Below are positions 23,448 to 36,042 of a DNA stretch of 64,000 bases, in pieces. The DNA lies in contig CP136064.1 of NCBI GenBank assembly GCA_032622095.1, positions 1,984,001 to 2,048,000 of the forward strand, read 5' to 3'. Under the pieces are notes generated by a model, which was not told the DNA's origin, did not search any database, and saw only the letters and a list, made by a program, of their open reading frames with translations. Position 1 is the first letter of the stretch, and every line of letters starts with the position of its first letter. The position numbers were made by a program, and so were the translations under genes. This DNA comes from Siphonodentalium dalli. Its lineage: Eukaryota; Mollusca; Scaphopoda; Gadilida; Siphonodentaliidae.

Positions 23448-25279
23448 ATGGTGGAGTACGGTTGGATATTTTCAATTTGGCGCATGTTTCTCCATACCGC
23501 GCCATGTCAAATCTGGCCATATCCGAATCGGGTTGTCATTTACAATGTCTACAGAAAACAAATATCTTCATGTTGGAATGCAAATGTATGTTTAAAGGAA
23601 CAGATGTATCTCAACTTAAAGGGACATAAGTAACACAGTCACCAACTTTAAGGGGTATCTGCTATAGACTGGTTCCATGGTGGAGTACGGTTGGATATTT
23701 TCAATTTGGCGCATGCTTCTCCATACCGCGCCATGTCAAATCTGGCCATATCCGAATCGGGTTGTCATTTACAATGACTGCAGAAAATATATATCTTCAT
23801 GTTGGAATGCAAATGTATGTTTAAATGAACAGATGTATCTCAACTTAAAGGGACATAACTAACACAGTCACCAACTTTAAGGGGTATCTGCTATAGACTG
23901 GTTACATGGTGGAGTACGGTTGGATATTTTCAATTTTGCGCATGTTTCTCCATACCGCGCCATGTCAAATCTGGCCATATCCGAATCGGGTTGTCATTTA
24001 CAATGACTGCAGAAAATAAATATCTTCATGTTGGAATGCAAAGGTATGTTTAAAGGAACAGATGTATCTCAACTTAAAGGGACATAAGTAACACAGTCAC
24101 CAACTTTAAGGGGTGTCTGATATAGACTGGTTCCATGGTGGAGTACGGTTGGATATTTTCAATTTGGCGCATGTTTCTCCATACCGCGCCATGTCAATTC
24201 TGGCCATATCCGAATCGGGTTGTCATTTACAATGACTACAGAAAATAAATATCTTCATGTTGGAATGCAAATGTATGTTTAAAGGAACAGATGTATCTCA
24301 ACTTAAAGGGACATAAGTAACACAGTCACCAACTTTAAGGGGTATCTGCTATAGACTGGTTCCATGGTGGAGTACGGTTGGATATTTTCAATTTGGCGCA
24401 TGTTTATCCATACCGCGCCATGTCAAATCTGGCCATATCCGAATCGGGTTGTCATTTACAATGACTGCAGAAAATAAATATCTTCATGTTGGAATGCAAA
24501 TGTATGTTTAAAGGAACAGATGTATCTCAACTTAAAGGGACATAAGTAACACAGTCACCAACTTTAAGGGGTGTCTGATATAGACTGGTTCCATGGTGGA
24601 GTACGGTTGGATATTTTCAATTTGGCGCATGTTTCTCCATACCGCGCCATGTCAATTCTGGCCATATCCGAATCGGGTTGACATTTACAATGACTACAGA
24701 AAATAAATATCTTCATGTTGGAATGCAAATGTATGTTTAAAGGAACAGATGTATCTCAACTTAAAGGGACATAAGTAACACAGTCACCAACTTTAAGGGG
24801 TGTCTGCTATAGACTGGTTCCATGGTGGAGTACGGTTGGATATTTTCAATTTGGCGCATGTTTCTCCATACCGCGCCATGTCAAATCTGGCCATATCCGA
24901 ATCGGGTTGTCATTTACAATGACTACAGAAAATAAATATCTTCATGTTGGAATGCAAATGTATGTTTAAAGGAACAGATGTATCTCAACTTAAAGGGACA
25001 TAAATAACACAATCACCAACTTTAAGGGGTATCTGCTATAGACTGGTTCCATGGTGGAGTACTGTTGGATATTTTCAATTTGGCGCATGTTTTTCCATAC
25101 CGCGCCATGTCAAATCTGGCCATATCCGAATCGAGTTGTCATTTACAATGACTACAGAAAATAGATATCTTCTTGTTGGAATGCAAAAGTATGTTTAAAG
25201 GAACAGATGTAACTCAACTTAAAGGGACATAAGTAACACAGTCACCAACTTTAAGGGGTATCTGATTTAGACTGGTTCC
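23448..25279 (+). repeat. HOR unit, 8 monomers: A B2 C2 E D E F G
   Basis: 1832 bp. B2 is at 23677 and C2 at 23906. D at 24364 has TTTATCC. The E at 24593 has GGTTGACATTT. F at 24822 has an ACATAAATAACAC tail, and G is at 25051. It joins the B2-C2 start of 5-25 kb units to a canonical D-E-F-G end. Confidence 0.9.
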
Positions 25280-27569
25280 ATGGTGGAGTACGGTTGGATA
25301 TTTTCAATTTGGCGCATGTTTCTCCATACCGCGCCATGTCAAATCTGGCCATATCCGAATCGGGTTGTCATTTACAATGTCTACAGAAAACAAATATCTT
25401 CATGTTGGAATGCAAATGTATGTTTAAAGGAACAGATGTATCTCAACTTAAAGGAACATAAGTAACACAGTCACCAACTTTAAGGGGTATCTGCTATAGA
25501 CTGGTTCCATGGTGGAGTACGGTTGGATATTTTCAATTTGGCGCATGTTTCTCCATACCGCGCCATATCAAATCTGGCCATATCCGAATCGGGTTGTCAT
25601 TTACAATGACTGCAGAAAATATATATCTTCATGTTGGAATGCAAATGTATGTTTAAAGGAACAGATGTATCTCAACTTAAAGGGACATAACTAACACAGT
25701 CACCAACTTTAAGGGGTATCTGCTATAGACTGGTTACATGGTGGAGTACGGTTGGATATTTTCAATTTTGCGCATGTTTCTCCATACCGTGCCATGTCAA
25801 ATCTGGCCATATCCGAATCGGGTTGTCATTTACAATGACTGCAGAAAATATATATCTTCATGGTGGAATGCAAATGTATGTTTAAAGGAACAGATGTATC
25901 TCAACTTAAAGGGACATAGGTAACACAGTCACCAACTTTAAGGGGTATCTGCTATAGACTGGTTCCATGGTGGAGTACGGTTGGATATTTTCAATTTGGC
26001 GCATGTTTCTCCATACCGCGCCATGTCAAATCTGGCCATATCCGAATCGGGTTGTCATTTACAATGACTGCAGAAAATAAATATCTTCATGTTGGAATGC
26101 AAATGTATGTTTAAAGGAACAGATGTATCTCAACTTAAAGGGACATAAGTAACACAGTCACCAACTTTAAGGGGTGTCTGATATAGACTGGTTCCATGGT
26201 GGAGTACGGTTGGATATTTTCAATTTGGCGCATGTTTCTCCATACCGCGCCATGTCAATTCTGGCCATATCCGAATCGGGTTGTCATTTACAATGACTAC
26301 AGAAAATAAATATCTTCATGTTGGAATGCAAATGTATGTTTAAAGGAACAGATGTATCTCAACTTAAAGGGACATAAGTAACACAGTCACCAACTTTAAG
26401 GGGTGTCTGATATAGACTGGTTCCATGGTGGAGTACGGTTGGATATTTTCAATTTGGCGCATGTTTCTCCATACCGCGCCATGTCAATTCTGGCCATATC
26501 CGAATCGGGTTGTCATTTACAATGACTACAGAAAATAAATATCTTCATGTTGGAATGCAAATGTATGTTTAAAGGAACAGATGTATCTCAACTTAAAGGG
26601 ACATAAGTAACACAGTCACCAACTTTAAGGGGTGTCTGCTATAGACTGGTTCCATGGTGGAGTACGGTTGGATATTTTCAATTTGGCGCATGTTTCTCCA
26701 TACCGCGCCATGTCAAATCTGGCCTTATCCGAATCGGGTTGTCATTTACAATGACTACAGAAAATAAATATCTTCATGTTGGAATGCAAATGTATGTTTA
26801 AAGGAACAGATGTATCTCAACTTAAAGGGACATAAATAGCACAATCACCAACTTTAAGGGGTATCTGCTATAGACTGGTTCCATGGTGGAGTACTGTTGG
26901 ATATTTTCAATTTGGCGCATGTTTTTCCATACCGCGCCATGCCAAATCTGGCCATATCCGAATCGAGTTGTCATTTACAATGACTACAGAAAATAGATAT
27001 CTTCTTGTTGGAATGCAAAAGTATGTTTAAAGGAACAGATGTATCTCAACTTAAAGGGACATAAGTAACACAGTCACCAACTTTAAGGGGTGTCTGCTAT
27101 AGACTGGTTCCATGGTGGAGTACGGTTGGATATTTTCAATTTGGCGCATGTTTCTCCATACCGCGCCATGTCAAATCTGGCCATATCCGAATCGGGTTGT
27201 CATTTACAATGACTACAGAAAATAAATATCTTCATGTTGGAATGCAAATGTATGTTTAAAGGAACAGATGTATCTCAACTTAAAGGGCCATAAATAGCAC
27301 AATCACCAACTTTAAGGGGTATCTGCTATAGACTGGTTCCATGGTGGAGTACTGTTGGATATTTTCAATTTGGCGCATGTTTTTCCATACCGCGCCATGT
27401 CAAATCTGGCCATATCCGAATCGAGTTGTCATTTACAATGACTACAGAAAATAGATATCTTCTTGTTGGAATGCAAAAGTATGTTTAAAGGAACAGATGT
27501 AACTCAACTTAAAGGGACATAAGTAACACAGTCACCAACTTTAAGGGGTATCTGATTTAGACTGGTTCC
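25280..27569 (+). repeat. HOR unit, 10 monomers: A B C D E E F G2 F G
   Basis: 2290 bp. B at 25509 has GCCATATC. C at 25738 has CCGTGCC. F at 26654 has GGCCTTATCC. G2 at 26883 keeps the G head but has GTATCTC and an E/H-type tail (GTGTCTGCTATAG), and leads to a second F (27112, with GGGCCATAAATAG) and a true G. Confidence 0.9.
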
Positions 27570-29401
27570 ATGGTGGAGTACGGTTGGATATTTTCAATTT
27601 GGCGCATGTTTCTCCATACCGCGCCATGTCAAATCTGGCCATATCCGAATCGGGTTGTCATTTACAATGTCTACAGAAAACAAATATCTTCATGTTGGAA
27701 TGCAAATGTATGTTTAAAGGAACAGATGTATCTCAACTTAAAGGAACATAAGTAACACAGTCACCAACTTTAAGGGGTATCTGCTATAGACAGGTTCCAT
27801 GGTGGAGTACGGTTGGATATTTTCAATTTGGCGCATGTTTCTCCATACCGCGCCATGTCAAATCTGGCCATATCCGAATCGGGTTGTCATTTACAATGAC
27901 TGCAGAAAATATATATCTTCATGTTGGAATGCAAATGTATGTTTAAAGGAACAGATGTATCTCAACTTAAAGGGATATAACTAACACAGTCACCAACTTT
28001 AAGGGGTATCTGCTATAGACTGGTTACATGGTGGATTACGGTTGGATATTTTCAATTTTGCGCATGTTTCTCCATACCGCGCCATGTCAAATCTGGCCAT
28101 ATCCGAATCGGGTTGTCATTTACAATGACTGCAGAAAATATATATCTTCATGGTGGAATGCAAATGTATGTTTAAAGGAACAGATGTATCTCAACTTAAA
28201 GGGACATAGGTAACACAGTCACCAACTTTAAGGGGTATCTGCTATAGACTGGTTCCATGGTGGAGTACGGTTGGATATTTTCAATTTGGCGCATGTTTCT
28301 CCATACCGCGCCATGTCAAATCTGGCCATATCCGAATCGGGTTGTCATTTACAATGACTGCAGAAAATAAATATCTTCATGTTGGAATGCAAATGTATGT
28401 TTAAAGGAACAGATGTATCTCAACTTAAAGGGACATAAGTAACACAGTCACCAACTTTAAGGGGTGTCTGATATAGACTGGTTCCATGGTGGAGTACGGT
28501 TGGATATTTTCAATTTGGCGCATGTTTCTCCATACCGCGCCATGTCAAATCTGGCCATATCCGAATCGGGTTGTCATTTACAATGACGGCAGAAAATATA
28601 TATCTTCATGGTGGAATGCAAATGTATGTTTAAAGGAACAGATGTATCTCAACTTAAAGGGACATAAGTAACACAGTCACCAACTTTAAGGGGTGTCTGA
28701 TATAGACTGGTTCCATGGTGGAGTACGGTTGGATATTTTCTATTTGGCGCATGTTTCTCCATACCGCGCCATGTCAAATCTGGCCATATCCGAATCGGGT
28801 TGTCATTTACAATGACTACAGAAAATAAATATCTTCATGTTGGAATGCAAATGTATGTTTAAAGGAACAGATGTATCACAACTTAAAGGGACATAAGTAA
28901 CACCGTCACCAACTTTAAGGGTTATCTGCTATAGACTGGTTCCATGGTGGAGTACTGTTGGATATTTTCAATTTGGCGCATGTTTCTCCATACCGCGCCA
29001 TGTCAATTCTGGCCATATCCGAATCGGGTTGTCATTTACAATGACTACAGAAAATAAATATCTTCATGTTGGAATGCAAATGTATGTTTAAAGGAACAGA
29101 TGTATCTCAACTTAAAGGGACATAAGTAACACAGTCACCAACTTTAAGGGGTGTCTGATATAGACTGGTTCCATGGTGGAGTACGGTTGGATATTTTCAA
29201 TTTGGCGCATGTTTCTCCATACCGCGCCATGTCAATTCTGGCCATATCCGAATCGGGTTGTCATTTACAATGACTACAGAAAATAAATATCTTCATGTTG
29301 GAATGCAAATGTATGTTTAAAGGAACAGATGTATCTCAACTTAAAGGGACATAAGTAACACAGTCACCAACTTTAAGGGGTGTCTGCTATAGACTGGTTC
29401 C
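26654..29401 (+). repeat. 12-monomer block repeated at 31692-34439
   Basis: The order F-G2-F-G-A-B-C-D-P-H-E-E and private bases (GGCCTTATCC in the first F, GGGCCATAAATAG in the second F, GTATCACAAC in H) recur 5038 bp (22 monomers) downstream. Scattered single-base differences are present, for example TTTGGCGC versus TTAGGCGC in the second G. Confidence 0.85.
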
Positions 29402-29859
29402 ATGGTGGAGTACGGTTGGATATTTTCAATTTGGCGCATGTTTCTCCATACCGCGCCATGTCAAATCTGGCCATATCCGAATCGGGTTGTCATTTACAAT
29501 GACTACAGAAAATAAATATCTTCATGTTGGAATGCAAATGTATGTTTAAAGGAACAGATGTATCTCAACTTAAAGGGCCATAAATAGCACAATCACCAAC
29601 TTTAAGGGGTATCTGCTATAGACTGGTTCCATGGTGGAGTACTGTTGGATATTTTCAATTTGGCGCATGTTTTTCCATACCGCGCCATGTCAAATCTGGC
29701 CATATCCGAATCGAGTTGTCATTTACAATGACTACAGAAAATAGATATCTTCTTGTTGGAATGCAAAAGTATGTTTAAAGGAACAGATGTAACTCAACTT
29801 AAAGGGACATAAGTAACACAGTCACCAACTTTAAGGGGTATCTGATTTAGACTGGTTCC
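27570..29859 (+). repeat. HOR unit, 10 monomers: A B C D P H E E F G
   Basis: 2290 bp. Private markers: GACAGGTTCC before B (27799), GGATTACGG in C (28028), GACGGCAG in P (28486), and GTATCACAAC, CACCGTCACC and GGGTTATC at the end of H (28715). The E at 28944 has ACTG. F at 29402 has GGGCCATAAATAG. Confidence 0.92.
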
Positions 29860-32607
29860 ATGGTGGAGTACGGTTGGATATTTTCAATTTGGCGCATGTT
29901 TCTCCATACCGCGCCATGTCAAATCTGGCCATATCCGAATCGGGTTGTCATTTACAATGTCTACAGAAAACAAATATCTTCATGTTGGAATGCAAATGTA
30001 TGTTTAAAGGAACAGATGTATCTCAACTTAAAGGAACATAAGTAACACAGTCACCAACTTTAAGGGGTATCTGCTATAGACAGGTTCCATGGTGGAGTAC
30101 GGTTGGATATTTTCAATTTGGCGCATGTTTCTCCATACCGCGCCATGTCAAATCTGGCCATATCCGAATCGGGTTGTCATTTACAATGACTGCAGAAAAT
30201 ATATATCTTCATGTTGGAATGCAAATGTATGTTTAAAGGAACAGATGTATCTCAACTTAAAGGGATATAACTAACACAGTCACCAACTTTAAGGGGTATC
30301 TGCTATAGACTGGTTACATGGTGGATTACGGTTGGATATTTTCAATTTTGCGCATGTTTCTCCATACCGCGCCATGTCAAATCTGGCCATATCCGAATCG
30401 GGTTGTCATTTACAATGACTGCAGAAAATATATATCTTCATGGTGGAATGCAAATGTATGTTTAAAGGAACAGATGTATCTCAACTTAAAGGGACATAGG
30501 TAACACAGTCACCAACTTTAAGGGGTATCTGCTATAGACTGGTTCCATGGTGGAGTACGGTTGGATATTTTCAATTTGGCGCATGTTTCTCCATACCGCG
30601 CCATGTCAAATCTGGCCATATCCGAATCGGGTTGTCATTTACAATGACTGCAGAAAATAAATATCTTCATGTTGGAATGCAAATGTATGTTTAAAGGAAC
30701 AGATGTATCTCAACTTAAAGGGACATAAGTAACACAGTCACCAACTTTAAGGGGTGTCTGATATAGACTGGTTCCATGGTGGAGTACGGTTGGATATTTT
30801 CAATTTGGCGCATGTTTCTCCATACCGCGCCATGTCAAATCTGGCCATATCCGAATCGGGTTGTCATTTACAATGACGGCAGAAAATATATATCTTCATG
30901 GTGGAATGCAAATGTATGTTTAAAGGAACAGATGTATCTCAACTTAAAGGGACATAAGTAACACAGTCACCAACTTTAAGGGGTGTCTGATATAGACTGG
31001 TTCCATGGTGGAGTACGGTTGGATATTTTCTATTTGGCGCATGTTTCTCCATACCGCGCCATGTCAAATCTGGCCATATCCGAATCGGGTTGTCATTTAC
31101 AATGACTACAGAAAATAAATATCTTCATGTTGGAATGCAAATGTATGTTTAAAGGAACAGATGTATCACAACTTAAAGGGACATAAGTAACACCGTCACC
31201 AACTTTAAGGGTTATCTGCTATAGACTGGTTCCATGGTGGAGTACTGTTGGATATTTTCAATTTGGCGCATGTTTCTCCATACCGCGCCATGTCAATTCT
31301 GGCCATATCCGAATCGGGTTGTCATTTACAATGACTACAGAAAATAAATATCTTCATGTTGGAATGCAAATGTATGTTTAAAGGAACAGATGTATCTCAA
31401 CTTAAAGGGACATAAGTAACACAGTCACCAACTTTAAGGGGTGTCTGATATAGACTGGTTCCATGGTGGAGTACGGTTGGATATTTTCAATTTGGCGCAT
31501 GTTTCTCCATACCGCGCCATGTCAATTCTGGCCATATCCGAATCGGGTTGTCATTTACAATGACTACAGAAAATAAATATCTTCATGTTGGAATGCAAAT
31601 GTATGTTTAAAGGAACAGATGTATCTCAACTTAAAGGGACATAAGTAACACAGTCACCAACTTTAAGGGGTGTCTGCTATAGACTGGTTCCATGGTGGAG
31701 TACGGTTGGATATTTTCAATTTGGCGCATGTTTCTCCATACCGCGCCATGTCAAATCTGGCCTTATCCGAATCGGGTTGTCATTTACAATGACTACAGAA
31801 AATAAATATCTTCATGTTGGAATGCAAATGTATGTTTAAAGGAACAGATGTATCTCAACTTAAAGGGACATAAATAGCACAATCACCAACTTTAAGGGGT
31901 ATCTGCTATAGACTGGTTCCATGGTGGAGTACTGTTGGATATTTTCAATTTGGCGCATGTTTTTCCATACCGCGCCATGTCAAATCTGGCCATATCCGAA
32001 TCGAGTTGTCATTTACAATGACTACAGAAAATAGATATCTTCTTGTTGGAATGCAAAAGTATGTTTAAAGGAACAGATGTATCTCAACTTAAAGGGACAT
32101 AAGTAACACAGTCACCAACTTTAAGGGGTGTCTGCTATAGACTGGTTCCATGGTGGAGTACGGTTGGATATTTTCAATTTGGCGCATGTTTCTCCATACC
32201 GCGCCATGTCAAATCTGGCCATATCCGAATCGGGTTGTCATTTACAATGACTACAGAAAATAAATATCTTCATGTTGGAATGCAAATGTATGTTTAAAGG
32301 AACAGATGTATCTCAACTTAAAGGGCCATAAATAGCACAATCACCAACTTTAAGGGGTATCTGCTATAGACTGGTTCCATGGTGGAGTACTGTTGGATAT
32401 TTTCAATTAGGCGCATGTTTTTCCATACCGCGCCATGTCAAATCTGGCCATATCCGAATCGAGTTGTCATTTACAATGACTACAGAAAATAGATATCTTC
32501 TTGTTGGAATGCAAAAGTATGTTTAAAGGAACAGATGTAACTCAACTTAAAGGGACATAAGTAACACAGTCACCAACTTTAAGGGGTATCTGATTTAGAC
32601 TGGTTCC
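29860..32607 (+). repeat. HOR unit, 12 monomers: A B C D P H E E F G2 F G
   Basis: 2748 bp. The first eight monomers match 27570-29401 with no difference noticed by eye. The end is F-G2-F-G, as at 26654, with GGCCTTATCC in the F at 31692. The block looks like a 10-monomer duplication whose end was taken from the unit before it. Confidence 0.9.
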
Positions 32608-35600
32608 ATGGTGGAGTACGGTTGGATATTTTCAATTTGGCGCATGTTTCTCCATACCGCGCCATGTCAAATCTGGCCATATCCGAATCGGGTTGTCATT
32701 TACAATGTCTACAGAAAACAAATATCTTTATGTTGGAATGCAAATGTATGTTTAAAGGAACAGATGTATCTCAACTTAAAGGAACATAAGTAACACAGTC
32801 ACCAACTTTAAGGGGTATCTGCTATAGACTGGTTCCATGGTGGAGTACGGTTGGATATTTTCAATTTGGCGCATGTTTCTCCATACCGCGCCATGTCAAA
32901 TCTGGCCATATCCGAATCGGGTTGTCATTTACAATGACTGCAGAAAATTTATATCTTCATGTTGGAATGCAAATGTATGTTTAAAGGAACAGATGTATCT
33001 CAACTTAAAGGGACATAACTAACACAGTCACCAACTTTAAGGGGTATCTGCTATAGACTGGTTACATGGTGGATTACGGTTGGATATTTTCAATTTTGCG
33101 CATGTTTCTCCATACCGCGCCATGTCAAATCTGGCCATATCCGAATCGGGTTGTCATTTACAATGACTGCAGAAAATATATATCTTCATGGTGGAATGCA
33201 AATGTATGTTTAAAGGAACAGATGTATCTCAACTTAAAGGGACATAGGTAACACAGTCACCAACTTTAAGGGGTATCTGCTATAGACTGGTTCCATGGTG
33301 GAGTACGGTTGGATATTTTCAATTTGGCGCATGTTTCTCCATACCGCGCCATGTCAAATCTGGCCATATCCGAATCGGGTTGTCATTTACAATGACTGCA
33401 GAAAATAAATATCTTCATGTTGGAATGCAAATGTATGTTTAAAGGAACAGATGTATCTCAACTTAAAGGGACATAAGTAACACAGTCACCAACTTTAAGG
33501 GGTGTCTGATATAGACTGGTTCCATGGTGGAGTACGGTTGGATATTTTCAATTTGGCGCATGTTTCTCCATACAGCGCCATGTCAAATCTGGCCATATCC
33601 GAATCGGGTTGTCATTTACAATGACGGCAGAAAATATATATCTTCATGGTGGAATGCAAATGTATGTTTAAAGGAACAGATGTATCTCAACTTAAAGGGA
33701 CATAAGTAACACAGTCACCAACTTTAAGGGGTGTCTGATATAGACTGGTTCCATGGTGGAGTACGGTTGGATATTTTCTATTTGGCGCATGTTTCTCCAT
33801 ACCGCGCCATGTCAAATCTGGCCATATCCGAATCGGGTTGTCATTTACAATGACTACAGAAAATAAATATCTTCATGTTGGAATGCAAATGTATGTTTAA
33901 AGGAACAGATGTATCACAACTTAAAGGGACATAAGTAACACCGTCACCAACTTTAAGGGTTATCTGCTATAGACTGGTTCCATGGTGGAGTACTGTTGGA
34001 TATTTTCAATTTGGCGCATGTTTCTCCATACCGCGCCATGTCAATTCTGGCCATATCCGAATCGGGTTGTCATTTACAATGACTACAGAAAATAAATATC
34101 TTCATGTTGGAATGCAAATGTATGTTTAAAGGAACAGATGTATCTCAACTTAAAGGGACATAAGTAACACAGTCACCAACTTTAAGGGGTGTCTGATATA
34201 GACTGGTTCCATGGTGGAGTACGGTTGGATATTTTCAATTTGGCGCATGTTTCTCCATACCGCGCCATGTCAATTCTGGCCATATCCGAATCGGGTTGTC
34301 ATTTACAATGACTACAGAAAATAAATATCTTCATGTTGGAATGCAAATGTATGTTTAAAGGAACAGATGTATCTCAACTTAAAGGGACATAACTAACACA
34401 GTCACCAACTTTAAGGGGTGTCTGCTATAGACTGGTTCCATGGTGGAGTACGGTTGGGTATTTTCAATTTTGCGCATGTTTCTCCATACCGCGCCATGTC
34501 AAATCTGGCCATATCCGAATCGGGTTGTCATTTACAATGACTGCAGAAAATATATATCTTCATGGTGGAATGCAAATGTATGTTTAAAGGAACAGATGTA
34601 TCTCAACTTAAAGGGACATAGGTAACACAGTCACCAACTTTAAGGGGTATCTGCTATAGACTGGTTCCATGGTGGAGTACGGTTGGATATTTTCAATTTG
34701 GCGCATGTTTCTCCATACCGCGCCATGTCAAATCTGGCCATATCCGAATCGGGTTGTCATTTACAATGACTGCAGAAAATAAATATCTTCATGTTGGAAT
34801 GCAAATGTATGTTTAAAGGAACAGATGTATCTCAACTTAAAGGGACATAAGTAACACAGTCACCAACTTTAAGGGGTGTCTGATATAGACTGGTTCCATG
34901 GTGGAGTACGGTTGGATATTTTCAATTTGGCGCATGTTTCTCCATACCGCGCCATGTCAAATCTGGCCATATCCGAATCGGGTTGTCATTTACAATGACG
35001 GCAGAAAATATATATCTTCATGGTGGAATGCAAATGTATGTTTAAAGGAACAGATGTATCTCAACTTAAAGGGACATAAGTAACACAGTCACCAACTTTA
35101 AGGGGTGTCTGATATAGACTGGTTCCATGGTGGAGTACGGTTGGATATTTACTATTTGGCGCATGTTTCTCCATACCGCGCCATGTCAAATCTGGCCATA
35201 TCCGAATCGGGTTGTCATTTACAATGACTACAGAAAATAAATATCTTCATGTTGGAATGCAAATGTATGTTTAAAGGAACAGATGTATCACAACTTAAAG
35301 GGACATAAGTAACACCGTCACCAACTTTAAGGGGTATCTGCTATAGACTGGTTCCATGGTGGAGTACTGTTGGATATTTTCAATTTGGCGCATGTTTCTC
35401 CATACCGCGCCATGTCAATTCTGGCCATATCCGAATCGGGTTGTCATTTACAATGACTACAGAAAATAAATATCTTCATGTTGGAATGCAAATGTATGTT
35501 TAAAGGAACAGATGTATCTCAACTTAAAGGGACATAAGTAACACAGTCACCAACTTTAAGGGGTGTCTGCTATAGACTGGTTCCATGGTGGAGTACGGTT

Positions 35601-36042
35601 GGATATTTTCAATTTGGCGCATGTTTCTCCATACCGCGCCATGTCAAATCTGGCCATATCCGAATCGGGTTGTCATTTACAATGACTACAGAAAATAAAT
35701 ATCTTCATGTTGGAATGCAAATGTATGTTTAAAGGAACAGATGTATCTCAACTTAAAGGGACATAAATAGCACAATCACCAACTTTAAGGGGTATCTGCT
35801 ATAGATTGGTTCCATGGTGGAGTACTGTTGGATATTTTCAATTTGGCGCATGTTTTTCCATACCGCGCCATGTCAAATCTGGCCATATCCGAATCGAGTT
35901 GTCATTTACAATGACTACAGAAAATAGATATCTTCTTGTTGGAATGCAAAAGTATGTTTAAAGGAACAGATGTAACTCAACTTAAAGGGACATAAGTAAC
36001 ACAGTCACCATCTTTATGGGGTATCTGATTTAGACTGGTTCC
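32608..36042 (+). repeat. HOR unit, 15 monomers: A B C D P H E E C D P H E F G
   Basis: 3435 bp. The run C-D-P-H-E occurs twice within the unit (33066 and 34440). The A has ATCTTTATG and B at 32837 has TTTATATC. The E at 34211 has a B-type ACATAACTAAC (C at 34393) inside an E tail. C at 34440 has TTGGGTATT. H at 35127 has ATTTACTATT. Confidence 0.9.
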
